NCBI RefSeq assembly: GCF_012273895.1
Contig: NC_052118.1
Coordinates: 8,271,164 to 8,335,163 of the forward strand
DNA from: Zerene cesonia
Taxonomy: Eukaryota > Arthropoda > Insecta > Lepidoptera > Pieridae
Direction: 5' to 3'
Length of the DNA: 64,000 bases
Both the position numbers and the translations under genes were made by a program. The notes beneath the pieces are model-generated. The model was not told the origin of the DNA. It ran no database searches and saw nothing but the letters and a program-made list of their open reading frames with translations. Shown here piece by piece: positions 34,876 through 46,739 of the stretch. The first letter of the stretch is position 1, and each line of letters starts with the position of its first letter.

Positions 34876-36884
34876 ATAACTGATTTGGTTTTAACTTTCA
34901 CTTACGGATAGGTTTCGTAAAATGCGAATCAGTATTGAGCTAGCATAACCATACATGATATCATGATACCATACATACTATTAATGAAGTATTTCCATTT
35001 TGTATGACGAAAAAAGTAAATGATAGTTAATTTTAGTTGTTTAGTTATTTAGTTTTTAAACGACACTAAAAGAGACAGCCGTTTTAATGCCAATCTCCGC
35101 TTAGTAGATCTAAAGCTAATAAAAAACCGATTAGGCTTTTCGTGTTTCGAACGAAAAAAAAATTTGAGTGACGGGACTTTTTCTGTATTATTTACTCTCT
35201 CTATAATTCGCGTTTTGGGTCATGCTATATCTAATGATATTATAAATTAATATTGCCGATACAGTCTAACAAGAACGTCTGTCTTGTTATAATTAAAACG
35301 AACATAAATTTCACATTGTTAATACATAGAACTTGCATAGTACATTCATAAAATAAAATAACGATTGAAACATAAACATCGTCCTCTCCTTTTACGTATT
35401 ACACCCAACAACAATTTATTCATTTTATTACCACATATGAAATGGTATTCAAATTGTATGTATGCAGAATTCATTCGACCCGATAAGCCTTTGATGCTCG
35501 ATTACCCAGACAACGAATTTAAAGATTAAATTCGCAAATCAACATTGATAAACTGTATTGAATGAATGTGGAACTTTAAAATTTTATGGCCAGCCGGATT
35601 TGTACGTATAAACAAATTTTAACTCAATGTTTACATTTATGCATACTATTTATACATTATGAGAATTTATTATGATAAAAATTAATAATAAGTTAAAACA
35701 GTCAAGTTTGGTGTTGTATATTATATAATTTTAGTAATAATTGCGGGTGCAGTGTTCTACGAATATTTCAATGTTATCCTGAAATGTAGTTGTAATGAAA
35801 GCTAAAGATGGTGAATGATGGCGGGAAAGAATTAACTTCAAAAGTATATTTCTATGTATTATCTAATGCTAATATATACTCGAAACTATCTTAACCAACC
35901 CATAGCTTGAAGATAAATGGTCGATCCACGCGGCCAATTATGTATTCTGCACTCAGCAGTTTGTATCTTATCTATTTTAAATACACTTACACCAATTTCG
36001 ACTTAAATTTCCTAAATTTCATAAGTAGATATAAGATAACAATACTATTATAATATAAATTTAATGAAAAAATTAATGATGTCGACTATAAAAAGCAATT
36101 ATTCATCTCTCCTACAATAATTTGATTTCCATTTGTGTATAATTAAGTTAAGCGTTCGAAACAATAAACGTATTTTATTTTAGCTTTTCAAATCAATTCG
36201 ACGAGCTTAAATTAAAACGATAGATTTTTACAGCGCATGTACATTTTATGAAAACGTTTTTATGAATTGACAAAGGAGTCAAAGCGCGTCCAATTTTATT
36301 TTAAACTCGGACAAAAAACACTTTTGCCGAACGACTTTTCGATTAGAACGGACGAGCTAGCATCAATCCGGGGTCTATTACAAATTCACTCATGGTTCAA
36401 AATAGAAATTTGCCCGAATTCAAACGAAGCGGTTCGATCTGAAATGTAGTCTTATTCACTTACGTCCGTATTATTTTATTGAAATTGTACCTTTAAAATC
36501 CCTCGTCCTATCGGCCCTTATGTTGATATGTGGAGGACCCTTCCTTTGTATTCGAATTCTATATACTTTTGTCGTTGGTAACATTGTTATTCATGTATAT
36601 TTAGCTCAGAAATGTGCGCGGCAAATTGTCCTGTTGTTTAGAAGAAACAATTTTTTTACCATAATCATAAAACGTAAAGGCGTCTAGGGATATTATTTCA
36701 ACCTGCATTTTTTCCTTTATCTATTATTACGTATGTCTTAATATTATTTACATCGTAGGTCGAGTCTTTGTATCTTTTCAGCCAAACCGCAAGTGATCAC
36801 TAGAAGAAATAATAAAGTCCATTGAAGATAGTCACAATGTACAAATAATCGTATTATTTGAAGATGTAAATGAATTGTGGGTTA
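34876..36884. other. Intergenic DNA without recognised genes
   Basis: The 60-codon frame at 36267-36449 lies in a block less AT-rich than its surroundings but has no recognisable domain. No other feature is seen. Confidence 0.5.
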
Positions 36885-36897
36885 TTATTAGAAACAC

Positions 36898-37097
36898 CGT
36901 CTTCTTGGTACTATGGTTAACGCGTAAGCGTAGAACCGAGGGGTCCTGGGTTCAACACGCACAAAAAAAATGCCGAGACATTTTTTTTCTGGCAGTATAC
37001 AGAAGGCTGTTCACCTACTCGTTCGTAAAGAAAATCGATCAGTGAAACAGATGTACATCATCTGCCCCATACCCCACTAGGAGACACGGGATTTCAC
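36898..37097 (+). mobile_element. tRNA-derived SINE (CCTTGGTAC family) with 13-bp target duplication
   Basis: A copy of the element at 12403-12618 in plus orientation. It shows TCTTGGTACTATGGTTAACG (A-box region), GGGTCCTGGGTTCAACACGC (B-box region, with part of CCCGCTGGGGA deleted), GATCAGTGAAACAGATGTAC and GAGACACGGGATTTCAC at the 3' end. TTATTAGAAACAC is repeated on both sides (36885-36897 and 37098-37110), a clean 13-bp target-site duplication. Length is 200 bp. Confidence 0.88.
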
Positions 37098-37612
37098 TTA
37101 TTAGAAACACATTAAAAATGGCCTTAAAACACAGATTGTTATAAAATCGTGAAATTTTCTTAATTGACTCTTAAATAACAAAAAAGAATTAAATTTTGAC
37201 ATAATCTTTAGTTGTTGAATTGTTTTTTTTTAAAGCGAATTAAATAAAACTAATATTGAGATTCTAGAAATCAATATATACTAGAATGCTGTTAAATAAT
37301 TCATCATCTTTGTTTACTAAAGTATCTATATGTTACAATTTAAACGATAAGTTAAATTGAATATCAGTTGCATTTGTTTCAAATAACGCAAAAACAACAC
37401 ACGAGTTTAAAATGAACGCTGAATCATTAATATACTAGTACCTAACATAAACACAGATTAGAGATTTTTATTTTATTTGTAAATTTTAGCACACAGATAC
37501 AGATATAATATACAGATCTTCATTATTCCTTCAATTTAGCAAATTTATATTTCTACAAGTGGTAACGCCAATATGATTAAAATAGTGAATTAAAATTAAA
37601 AATTTATTATTT

Positions 37613-38110
37613 TGTGGAGTAATCCAACTACCCTCCTTACATGCGAGCACAACCAATCACCGCACGCTTTTAAAGCACCTGCAACGTCCTTATTGGACGT
37701 AGTGACGCATACCTATACGTCACACAGTCTGCATCGATCTTCCGTGACGATCGGATCTCAATAACCGCCGGAGTGCCTTCGCGAGGCCTCTAGACATTTT
37801 GTGTATTATTCACATACCGCCGGAGAACCTTCACGAGGTTCTCTAGATATCTCAGACATTGTGCTAGTGTAACCGCCTTTCCATTTTGGTCGCGCTGAAC
37901 CGCCGCGTGTGTGTGTGTGGAGTGATGGACTGGACCTGGTCTGCCTGGCCCGAGCTGGAGGACCCTTGACCGCGTGGTGCTGTGCCACGTGCTTGCTTGG
38001 ACGCTACTCCCTCAGACGAGGTATGTGCCGTGTGTTCCCGTCTTTCCCTTTTTCGCTACACCACGTAGATTAAGTTTTACAGTTCGCTTAATATCGAAAT
38101 TAATATATAT
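37613..38110 (+). mobile_element. Probable long terminal repeat (LTR) of a retrotransposon
   Basis: This ~0.5-kb block is more GC-rich and CpG-rich than its surroundings. It could start at TGTGGAGTAATCC and ends just before TGGCGCAACC, which has the TGGCGC form of many retrotransposon primer-binding sites. Inside are two near-identical hairpin-forming units at 37764-37796 and 37816-37849. No second LTR is seen. The alternative is a host promoter with a 5' UTR exon, since CGAG|GTATGT near 38018 would make a good splice donor. Confidence 0.4.
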
Positions 38111-38128
38111 TGGCGCAACCAACAAGCA
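38111..38128 (+). promoter_or_regulatory. Candidate primer-binding site of an LTR retrotransposon
   Basis: TGGCGCAACCAACAAGC follows the putative LTR. TGGCGC is the start of primer-binding sites used by several tRNA-primed insect LTR elements. The full match to a tRNA 3' end was not tested. Confidence 0.35.
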
Positions 38129-38285
38129 TGCCGTTAAAGATCAAAACACGGTTGATTCGTTTCTTTCTACCCTCTTTTTCGTTCAAAAAGAAAGTGGAAC
38201 AATTGAACGCAACATTTACGAATAAGTAAAAACATTATTTTAGATTTAACTATGTGAATATAATATTATATAGTGAAGCAAAACA

Positions 38286-38348
38286 ATGGGAAATGGTCGC
38301 CCACCTAAATCCGGAGAAGCGCTTTTAGTCCAGCTTATAAATATGTAA
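38286..38348 (+). pseudogene. Possible gag start remnant
   Basis: About 175 bp after the candidate primer-binding site, ATG opens a short frame, MGNGRPPKSGEALLVQLINM, followed by a stop. Position and base composition would suit the start of a gag gene in a decayed LTR retrotransposon, but it is too short to assign to a family. Confidence 0.25.
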
Positions 38349-38501
38349 AAGGTTACAGCCATTTTACACTACGCGCTCTTTAAACATTATGCCCACCTGA
38401 TGTAGATTTAAAAATAACACTAGTGATAAATACATCTATTAGTTTTCTGGTTTGTTGTTTTCTTTAATATTTAGGTCAGAGTATATAGTTTTACCCACCT
38501 A

Positions 38502-38640
38502 AATCCCTACAAATATTATGTATGTGAAGGTAACTCTGTTTGTATATTTTTGAATCAACCACCGAACTGATTCGGATAAAATTTGGTACGTAGCTAGTTT
38601 GAGACCCATGAAACGACACAGGACACTTTTCCAACAATAT
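38502..38640 (+). repeat. Helitron-like fragment (decayed)
   Basis: CTACAAATATTATGTATGTG, ACCGAACTGATTCGGATAAA, ATTTGGTACGTAGCTAGTTT and GAGACCCATGAAA match the front half of the Helitron-like layout. The 3' end is missing. Confidence 0.45.
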
Positions 38641-38659
38641 GAAATCTATATAAAATATA

Positions 38660-38766
38660 AAAGAAAATGAAAGAAAGAAAGAAAGAAGAAAGAAAACAAG
38701 CTTTATTGCCACATAAAAAAAACAAACCCATGGAAAAAGTAATATAAATTAAAAAATTAAAACTAA
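38660..38766 (-). mobile_element. 3' end of a minus-strand LINE with a (TTTC)n tail
   Basis: Read on the minus strand this gives TGTGGCAATAAAGCTTG, which includes an AATAAA hexamer, followed by an imperfect (TTTC)n microsatellite, seen as GAAAGAAAGAAAG on the plus strand near 38668-38695. It lies directly beyond the assembly gap from the reverse-transcriptase fragment at 39767-39940, in matching orientation. Confidence 0.5.
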
Positions 38767-39766
38767 NNNNNNNNNNNNNNNNNNNNNNNNNNNNNNNNNN
38801 NNNNNNNNNNNNNNNNNNNNNNNNNNNNNNNNNNNNNNNNNNNNNNNNNNNNNNNNNNNNNNNNNNNNNNNNNNNNNNNNNNNNNNNNNNNNNNNNNNNN
38901 NNNNNNNNNNNNNNNNNNNNNNNNNNNNNNNNNNNNNNNNNNNNNNNNNNNNNNNNNNNNNNNNNNNNNNNNNNNNNNNNNNNNNNNNNNNNNNNNNNNN
39001 NNNNNNNNNNNNNNNNNNNNNNNNNNNNNNNNNNNNNNNNNNNNNNNNNNNNNNNNNNNNNNNNNNNNNNNNNNNNNNNNNNNNNNNNNNNNNNNNNNNN
39101 NNNNNNNNNNNNNNNNNNNNNNNNNNNNNNNNNNNNNNNNNNNNNNNNNNNNNNNNNNNNNNNNNNNNNNNNNNNNNNNNNNNNNNNNNNNNNNNNNNNN
39201 NNNNNNNNNNNNNNNNNNNNNNNNNNNNNNNNNNNNNNNNNNNNNNNNNNNNNNNNNNNNNNNNNNNNNNNNNNNNNNNNNNNNNNNNNNNNNNNNNNNN
39301 NNNNNNNNNNNNNNNNNNNNNNNNNNNNNNNNNNNNNNNNNNNNNNNNNNNNNNNNNNNNNNNNNNNNNNNNNNNNNNNNNNNNNNNNNNNNNNNNNNNN
39401 NNNNNNNNNNNNNNNNNNNNNNNNNNNNNNNNNNNNNNNNNNNNNNNNNNNNNNNNNNNNNNNNNNNNNNNNNNNNNNNNNNNNNNNNNNNNNNNNNNNN
39501 NNNNNNNNNNNNNNNNNNNNNNNNNNNNNNNNNNNNNNNNNNNNNNNNNNNNNNNNNNNNNNNNNNNNNNNNNNNNNNNNNNNNNNNNNNNNNNNNNNNN
39601 NNNNNNNNNNNNNNNNNNNNNNNNNNNNNNNNNNNNNNNNNNNNNNNNNNNNNNNNNNNNNNNNNNNNNNNNNNNNNNNNNNNNNNNNNNNNNNNNNNNN
39701 NNNNNNNNNNNNNNNNNNNNNNNNNNNNNNNNNNNNNNNNNNNNNNNNNNNNNNNNNNNNNNNNNN
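38767..39766. other. Assembly gap, exactly 1000 N
   Basis: A run of 1000 N is a fixed-size scaffold gap, so the true distance is unknown. Open frames drawn across it (384 and 341 codons on the minus strand) are artefacts apart from their non-N ends. Confidence 1.
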
Positions 39767-39940
39767 TCCACTCTAACCAGCTGTTCATTATTGATCTTAA
39801 TTTTAATATTGAGAGATTTTATTTTAAGTATTTGATTTTTTGTACCTAAGATAATATATTTGGATTTTGAACCATTAAGTACCAATGACGCTTGATTTAA
39901 CAAAAATATTGAAATCTTGATTATAAAACTATCTTTCTAC
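39767..39940 (-). pseudogene. LINE reverse-transcriptase fragment at the gap edge
   Basis: The minus-strand frame reads FLLNQASLVLNGSKSKYIIL, then GTKNQ...IKINNEQLVRVE, and runs into the gap. LxLNxxKSKYIILGTKN is typical of the region after the YADD palm motif in jockey/CR1-type reverse transcriptases (L.LN..KTKYM.F), and INNEQLVRVE resembles the strand before the F.YLG motif. An in-frame stop lies just upstream at about 39944-39946, so the fragment is broken or truncated. The LINE 3' end appears at 38660-38766 across the gap. Confidence 0.6.
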
Positions 39941-39949
39941 CAAATATAA

Positions 39950-42900
39950 CTATAGCTTAATATTTTATTCTATGATTTCCTGTCCTCACATAATCTCACG
40001 GCTTCTTACAAATCGTTGAGTTTCAAAAGGCCTGGGAACGAGTAGATATGCCATCACGGGATGCATCATTAAGCAAAACGGTATTAGGTTCAATGCCAAT
40101 TTTAATGTTATTTGCTAGATTTAATTCAGTCCCAATAAATGTTAGAACTACGTATAAAATCTCTTTTGTATATTTTCGTTTCTTTGATCAAAAACTTCAA
40201 GTTATATTTACTTGATTGTTAGGCGTAGTAAACATAGAATTTCATGTATGTTCTAGGTACACACTACAAAGTTACCTACTTCCTTAGTAAACACTTATCC
40301 TATCCACCAAGTAAGTACCATCTTCTTTTACGGACAGACATATGAATTAAATATACCTTACTTAGTTATGAAAAAACAGAAAATTTATTTCGGTACTCAA
40401 ATTCATTACGGTTATTGAGCCTACTTAAAGCAGTACTAATTCCATTGTGGGAAAATGACGTAATTTAACCCCCCAAGTTACTGAAAAATAGCTATTGAAT
40501 TATGAATTGGCTTGTGTGAAATTAATACTCACCTAGTAGAAGTTACAGTAGACTTAATATAAATTTAGCTGATGACTATAGCAGTAGAATCAACTCCGAT
40601 TTCCATCTATCATAGAAAACACACAATAAAACTGCAAAAACAAATATCGATGCATAATTCAACTGTATAAAGTTGAAAAATATCGAGTTTATTTTTCCAC
40701 ATCGGCGCTCTGTTTAAAAACAAATCGTAAATGAAGCGAAATAAAACTCAAAGTTCATAGATCCGTTTGTTTGTTATCTGTAGTGCTTCGCCGAGCCGCT
40801 TGCTCGTGCTTATGGTTGGTCTAAATAAGAAAATGGAGCGGGCAACACAACAATATATTTGTATTTCTTTTCATTTGAATTTCTTCTACATTTGTACCAC
40901 ATGATAATTGCCTAATGGCTTTCTAGGTACATCGTGTCACAACATTTTACAGACAAGGAAGTCTATTTCAGTAGAAGGCCACGTTTCTTGTATTAATATA
41001 TTTAAACCATGTTCATACAAATTATATAATTACAATTACACAAAACTATATAATTTTTTTTAATTTACCAAATTTAAATGGTTCATACATATCATTGGCT
41101 ATTAAAATCAAGTTCTAAAATGTTTTTCTTGTTGACCGACTTCTTATTCTTTTACGTATCTTTATTTTAAAACTATTGATTTCAACATCCATACGACGGT
41201 CGATGATATTTTTTATTACCAACAATTTATTTTTAAATATAATATCACGTTTCCTACCTTATAATTATATTTTATCCAGATTTAGTTACCTTAGTAAAAA
41301 TATTAATGATGGAATTGTGTTTAATGCCCACTATAAACCCGCCCATCTTATTATGGCTAATAGCAATTTCATTTTATTAGGCCTTCGCTGTGTTACAGAA
41401 ATTAAAAGAATGAGTATTTGGAATCGGAATATTCACATTTTTATAAATTGAAGTATGAAAAATAAATATTGAAGACCTCAATTTGTACATAACATTTTGA
41501 TAAAAATGCTTACTAGTTTTATAAATGGGAAAAACTATGTTTGCCTGACCGTAACTTCTTCATACCTAAGCCACTGAACTGGTTGAGATCGAATTAAGTT
41601 AATATTCAACCTTATGATGTTTTAGTTACAAAAAACTCTTCTAGCTTATGTTCCATCACTTTTTCTCTATTAGACGTATTTATAACTGTAAAGTAAAGTA
41701 AATCATAGTAGACATTTGTTGAGCAACTGTTCATCAACAATATATATAGTCAAATGCTATGTTTAAATATAGTGGTTCCTCGGGCAAGAACATTTAAACA
41801 CGTCATCAACACTGCATCACACAGTGATGCCAGAAAATCCGCACAGATTCAACTATATCGCTAAAAAATATAATACAGATCTTAAATTCCACTGATGTAG
41901 TAAAATCGTTATTTCATTTGAATTGGACCTTCGCAAATTACTAGACAACGCGTTACGTCGCGGTTACCTTTAATTAACTACCAACTTAAAACTTGTAGCA
42001 ATAGTTATTCGAACATAACTAATTCGTTTTGAATTTTCCCCATTGCGACGACTAATTAAGAAAGGTGAGTTATTCAAATCTAAATTTGAATTTGTTATTC
42101 AGAAAAATAATATATTTAAATTAAAAAGCTTTTAAGCCCGAATATTGTGGATGGAATGAATAAATTTGTGATGGAATTTATTAAATGTTATTCAAGTAAT
42201 AGGTACGTATATCTCTTTTCGATTGCGCTTTAACAAAACCACCTGGGGACAGCGAAGAATAAATGACTTTGATGAATAGTGAATGAATGGTAGATAAAAA
42301 ATGAGTAATTTAATATGTAAATACTTTTAATATTGTCGTCTAAGGCTATACGTACGATTGTTACTAGACTATTAATTTTACACGACTCGGTTCAGAGATA
42401 AAAATCGTTATCGTAATAATTAAAATCATTCTTAAATGGGTCAAGTAATTAAAATATTAATATTACATTGCTGCAAGTTTAATCAATTAATTCATCCAAT
42501 ATCGCACTCTGTAAATAATTATACTTAATTTTAATATACCCCAGTATAATGGCGACGTGATGCCGACACTGATTAAAATATAAATTTAAAATCTTTGAAT
42601 TCACTTCATAATTATACAAAAAACGAGACAAAATAATTCTTTAAAAATACATCAAATCACACACGCACACACCTCACACACACAAATCTACCCCTTGTTC
42701 ATTATTTTCATACGGAAAGGTTTTTTAAATCGGAACAAAAAGAACAGCGTTAAAAAAAACATGCAAGCCCATCCTCATTCTAAAAGATATACAGCTGGCA
42801 AGCGGCCGTGATCCAGTACGATAAACTCGCCACAAATCCCTTCAATTAAAGCGAACTAATTACTCCAGATCGACGAGCGACAATAAAAAGAACGGACTTA

Positions 42901-44709
42901 AAAAACTGGAGCACCCTTACCATATTATTCAGCAGCTTTTCAGTTTATGCGAACATTATATTTGATGTTAGTTAAATTTGTTTTGCAGCCAGATGTGCCT
43001 ACAATTAAATATGAAATGTTATTATAAAACATCATTCATTTTAAATCATCAAACTATAAGCAAATTAAACACTTAAGCGACCCTGTTAAAACTATTGTAA
43101 AAAAAATCTTCTACTTCTGAACTACAATACGTAGGTATGTTATCATTAGCAAATAAAATCAATACTGAAATATAAGTATTAGTATAAGAATCATAAATAC
43201 TTAAATCTTAATTTAAAGTCCAGTTTAATATAGTGAAATACAAAAAATAGTGGTACCTACCTACATTAACTAGAGGAACCTTTCGAAATTAAAACGAATT
43301 TAGTTGACTCTAGAATAACAGAGTAACAAGAAAAATCCACGTCAAGTTTGTAATTTCACAATGACAATATTTGCCCAAATTAAGGATTACACGGTGAATT
43401 TAATTAATAAACTCTCTCTAAGTGGGAACTTTCTTAGAATTCGCTTAACATTTCCTAGTAGGGGTAAAGGAGCTTATATGGATCATCTAAAGGGATCAGC
43501 GTTAGAGCCCCCTACTCTGATGGATGCAGCTCACGTTTAAACAACTGAAATAACTCTCAAGGTTACGTAAATAATGATACGTGAAAGAGTTAGTAATGGA
43601 TACCTGGATGTCAGAACATTGCTTTTGGACGTGGAACTTTCTAGAAATATCCTTACTAATAGATTGCAAACATTATGTTAATGTACATACGAAATGACGC
43701 ATGTACGTAGATAGTTTCGTCGATTGAATTATATGCTAATCATACAATAGACCGAATTGCATAGTGGTTATGCTGTATACAATATAAAAAGTTGCGTAGC
43801 TACACCTAAATCTCAAGAACTGCTTAATGTATTTAACGATTTTTGCGTCATAAAATTTCTATATTATAAAATTCCATATTATAAAGTCTATATTATAGTA
43901 AGAGCAAAAATAGAAATACATTCGGCTTTTTGTGACTTCTTTGAAGTTAGTGGAAATCAAAATAATTGTTTAAGTTTTTGTGGAAACGCTTATTTATTAG
44001 TGATAAATTGAGATATAAAATGATAGCATAAATTAAACAACTTTAAACTGATTGTTGGTAGTAGTTTCTAATTAGCAAGAGACCCGTATGAAGGCATTTG
44101 TCCCACTGTTGGATGATACAGTACCTAATATAAACACAAAAATTAATCATTAAACTTGTTACATTATATAATTCAATCACGTTTTTCAATATTCCTAGAT
44201 AAATGTAAAATTTATAAGCGCATTGAACACGCGCTTTTACAAAACACAATATTTAAAAAAGTTATGAACTAATTGTAGGTTTTGTTATAAAATAAATACT
44301 TGGACCGATATAATTTTATTAACGCGCGATTTGGCAAGAAACGGGAGCATCGGTCAATAACGTTGTAAAGTCGAGGTTTAAAACTGTAGCCGGTTTTAAA
44401 CCGTGAACTCAACGGTTCTATTCGCCTTTATGGTGGATTGTATTGCGTGTTCGTGTCCAGAGATAGTGGCTTATCTGATAGCCATACGGTCTGAGTGCTT
44501 CCGTATGTTTCTTTGTAATCGTTTTAAAAGATTTTCTATTGTTGACTTTAGAGCTCGACGATATTGGGCGGGAATAAAGTTTTGTGAACTCGTACGGTTT
44601 CTGAACAATGTTGGGACAATGGTCGTCGTAATGGGTTTTTATTAAACTGTATATTGTATAATAGTATCGCTTTTGATGAAAGTTTGGCAACGATATAAAA
44701 TATGAATAC
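39950..44709. other. Intergenic DNA without recognised genes
   Basis: AT-rich. A block around 42770-42920 is less AT-rich and might be conserved non-coding DNA. Degenerate (CA)n lies at 42658-42685. A Helitron-like scrap (ACTAGTTTTATAAATGGGAA, then CCACTGAACTGGTTGAGATC) is near 41510-41600. The open frames at 41176-41451, 43757-44011 and 44403-44645 have no recognised motifs. Confidence 0.5.
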
Positions 44710-44826
44710 GAATAAAATCTATACTTGTATTAGAAAGCTGCAGAGTTTGTTTGTTTGAACGCACTAATCTCAAGAACTATAGTAGGATTTGAAAAATTCT
44801 TTTGAATCCTGGGCGGACCGCTAGTA
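44710..44826 (+). repeat. Short Helitron-like fragment
   Basis: AGAAAGCTGCAGAGTTTGTTTG, GAACGCACTAATCTCAAGAA and, at the end, GGGCGGACCGCTAGTAT. It shares this layout with 60018-60185. It ends in CTAG followed by T. Confidence 0.55.
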
Positions 44827-45614
44827 TAGAATAAGTTTTAAAACGATATGAAATTATAATAAATGATAAGAAATATAGAAATGGTTATATTCCACAAAGG
44901 CAGAAAAACAGATTTTCTTATCTTTGAAAAACACGAATATATTTGCTAATTGACACAAAATCAAAATTTAATCTGTGTTCATTTTTCATTCATTTACGAA
45001 AATAAGTGTATAAGAGGTTTACATTGTAACAATTAATAAAATCCTTTTAAATATATTTGCCAAACTTAAAACTATTTACATGTCACCATATTATCATACC
45101 TTTTCAGCACAACTGTGTCCTTAACATCTGATAGTTTTTAAAGTAATATTGAACCTTGGCGACATCAAAGCAAGCTGCAACGATCGGTTCCTTCGTGAAG
45201 ATTACTTCAGCACTCTTAAAGGACCGCTTGAGTCCTTATGTGCATTGACTTAAAGGTGATAATTGTGGGAATTAAGACTGACCTTTGGCATTTTCTTCGT
45301 TGATAATAGTAAAACGAGTGTTCTTTGATTCTCCTTCCTTCTTTGATAGTTTTTAGCTGTATAATCTACTGTAATAATAAATACAGGAAACATATTGATT
45401 TGATAGTAAATTAAACGTTGGTGCATCTTTACAAAATTGAATTTATAACGTAATATTAGGCCAAATATGTCACAGAAAATAATTTATGATCAAGATAACG
45501 ATATTGGCATTAAAAAAAATATAGCTTTCATCTTTATTGGGTATCATAAATTATTGTGTGATATCATGTTCATTCATTATCAATGTTTCAATAAATATTT
45601 GACATACTAATAAC

Positions 45615-45915
45615 TTAAAGCTGAAAAGTTAGTTTGAATGTGCTAATCTCAATAAATAGTAGACCGATTTAAAAAAATCTCGATATTGACGTAATCACTG
45701 AGCACTTTGATTTGAATTTGCGCTTAACTATTGTCTTACATGTCTTTTATTTTGACGGTTGCCGGGAAGATATTCCTTTTTAGCAATGTGGCCACCTTTT
45801 ATGTATTCTTTTTTTATTACTTAATTTTATGTATTCTAGGACTGTAGATGTCATAAGTAAATAAATAAATGGCCATATAATTTATACCACGGATGAAGCC
45901 GGGACGGACCGCAAG
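45615..45915 (+). repeat. Helitron-like element, decayed, with unrelated sequence in the middle
   Basis: The front part (GCTGAAAAGTTAGTTTGAAT, CTAATCTCAATAAATAGTAG) and the back part (TACCACGGATGAAGCCGGGA, CGGACCGCAAG) match 60018-60185. The middle is longer and not recognised. Confidence 0.45.
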
Positions 45916-46639
45916 TATTCTATATATCCAATATAGGATAAACATAAAAGCATTGTTTCCAGCATCAATTGGATTCAGTAAAGATTTTTTAACTTGTACG
46001 AAATCTTCTATGACTTTATATAATTATCTACTATGCAATATTTATAGCTACATTGTTTCTTTTTCCATTGTTTCCTGTTTTATCACAGGCCTATTTTGAT
46101 AACAAACCTCAGTGTGTTGGTGCACTAGTCAGTTTTCTAGACAAAATGTTGGTGTATAACCTATTAAATTATTTTTTTATCTTACATTACTAAAAATTAA
46201 GAAAAATTTTTTTGCGATTTGTCAATGCATTTACTGCCTGCCTTAACATATTGTGTTTCGAACACCCAAAGTTACATGGTAAAGAACCAAATTGATAGAC
46301 AGCTTCGGGTCCAAAGGTCAGTTCTAATTAGCCTAGTATCAGAGCCAAGATGACCGCAAACATCCGCACACGATCTGTCTGTGTCTGCTACCATCTATGT
46401 TACATGTCATTTTGAATGTGGTTTCACGATCGATATCTAATCTGTGTATTTGGGAGTAATTGGTTAGTTCACTTGATCACGTCATCTGCACTTATTGCGA
46501 TTTTATTCCTGTCCTTATATTTCTCGATGATTATTTTTAGTATGAGCAGTTGTGACTGGTGAAAAGAAATATAAACTTTGAATGAAAACAATAACATAGC
46601 TATTAAGGGTTTACGGACTTTATTATTAACGACGTATAA

Positions 46640-46735
46640 ACAATTTAATCGATTTTTGAATTTATCTGCATCAGTGCTCCTCTAATCGGTGAAGGAAAAT
46701 TTTGTGAAAAACCGAGTCTGTCTTGTAGCATAAAC
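46640..46735 (+). repeat. Metulj/HaSE-like SINE fragment
   Basis: TCGATTTTTGAATTTATCTG, CATCAGTGCTCCTCTAATCG and GGTGAAGGAAAATTTTGTGA match the middle of the SINE at 21895. Confidence 0.55.
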
Positions 46736-46739
46736 GTTT

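Noticed and set aside
38749..39903. 384-codon minus-strand open frame
   Set aside because: Almost all of it is assembly-gap N. Only the ~45 residues at the right end are real sequence, and these are a LINE reverse-transcriptase fragment.
44403..44690. 80- and 90-codon open frames on opposite strands
   Set aside because: Open on both strands without motifs; most likely chance in a less AT-rich stretch.
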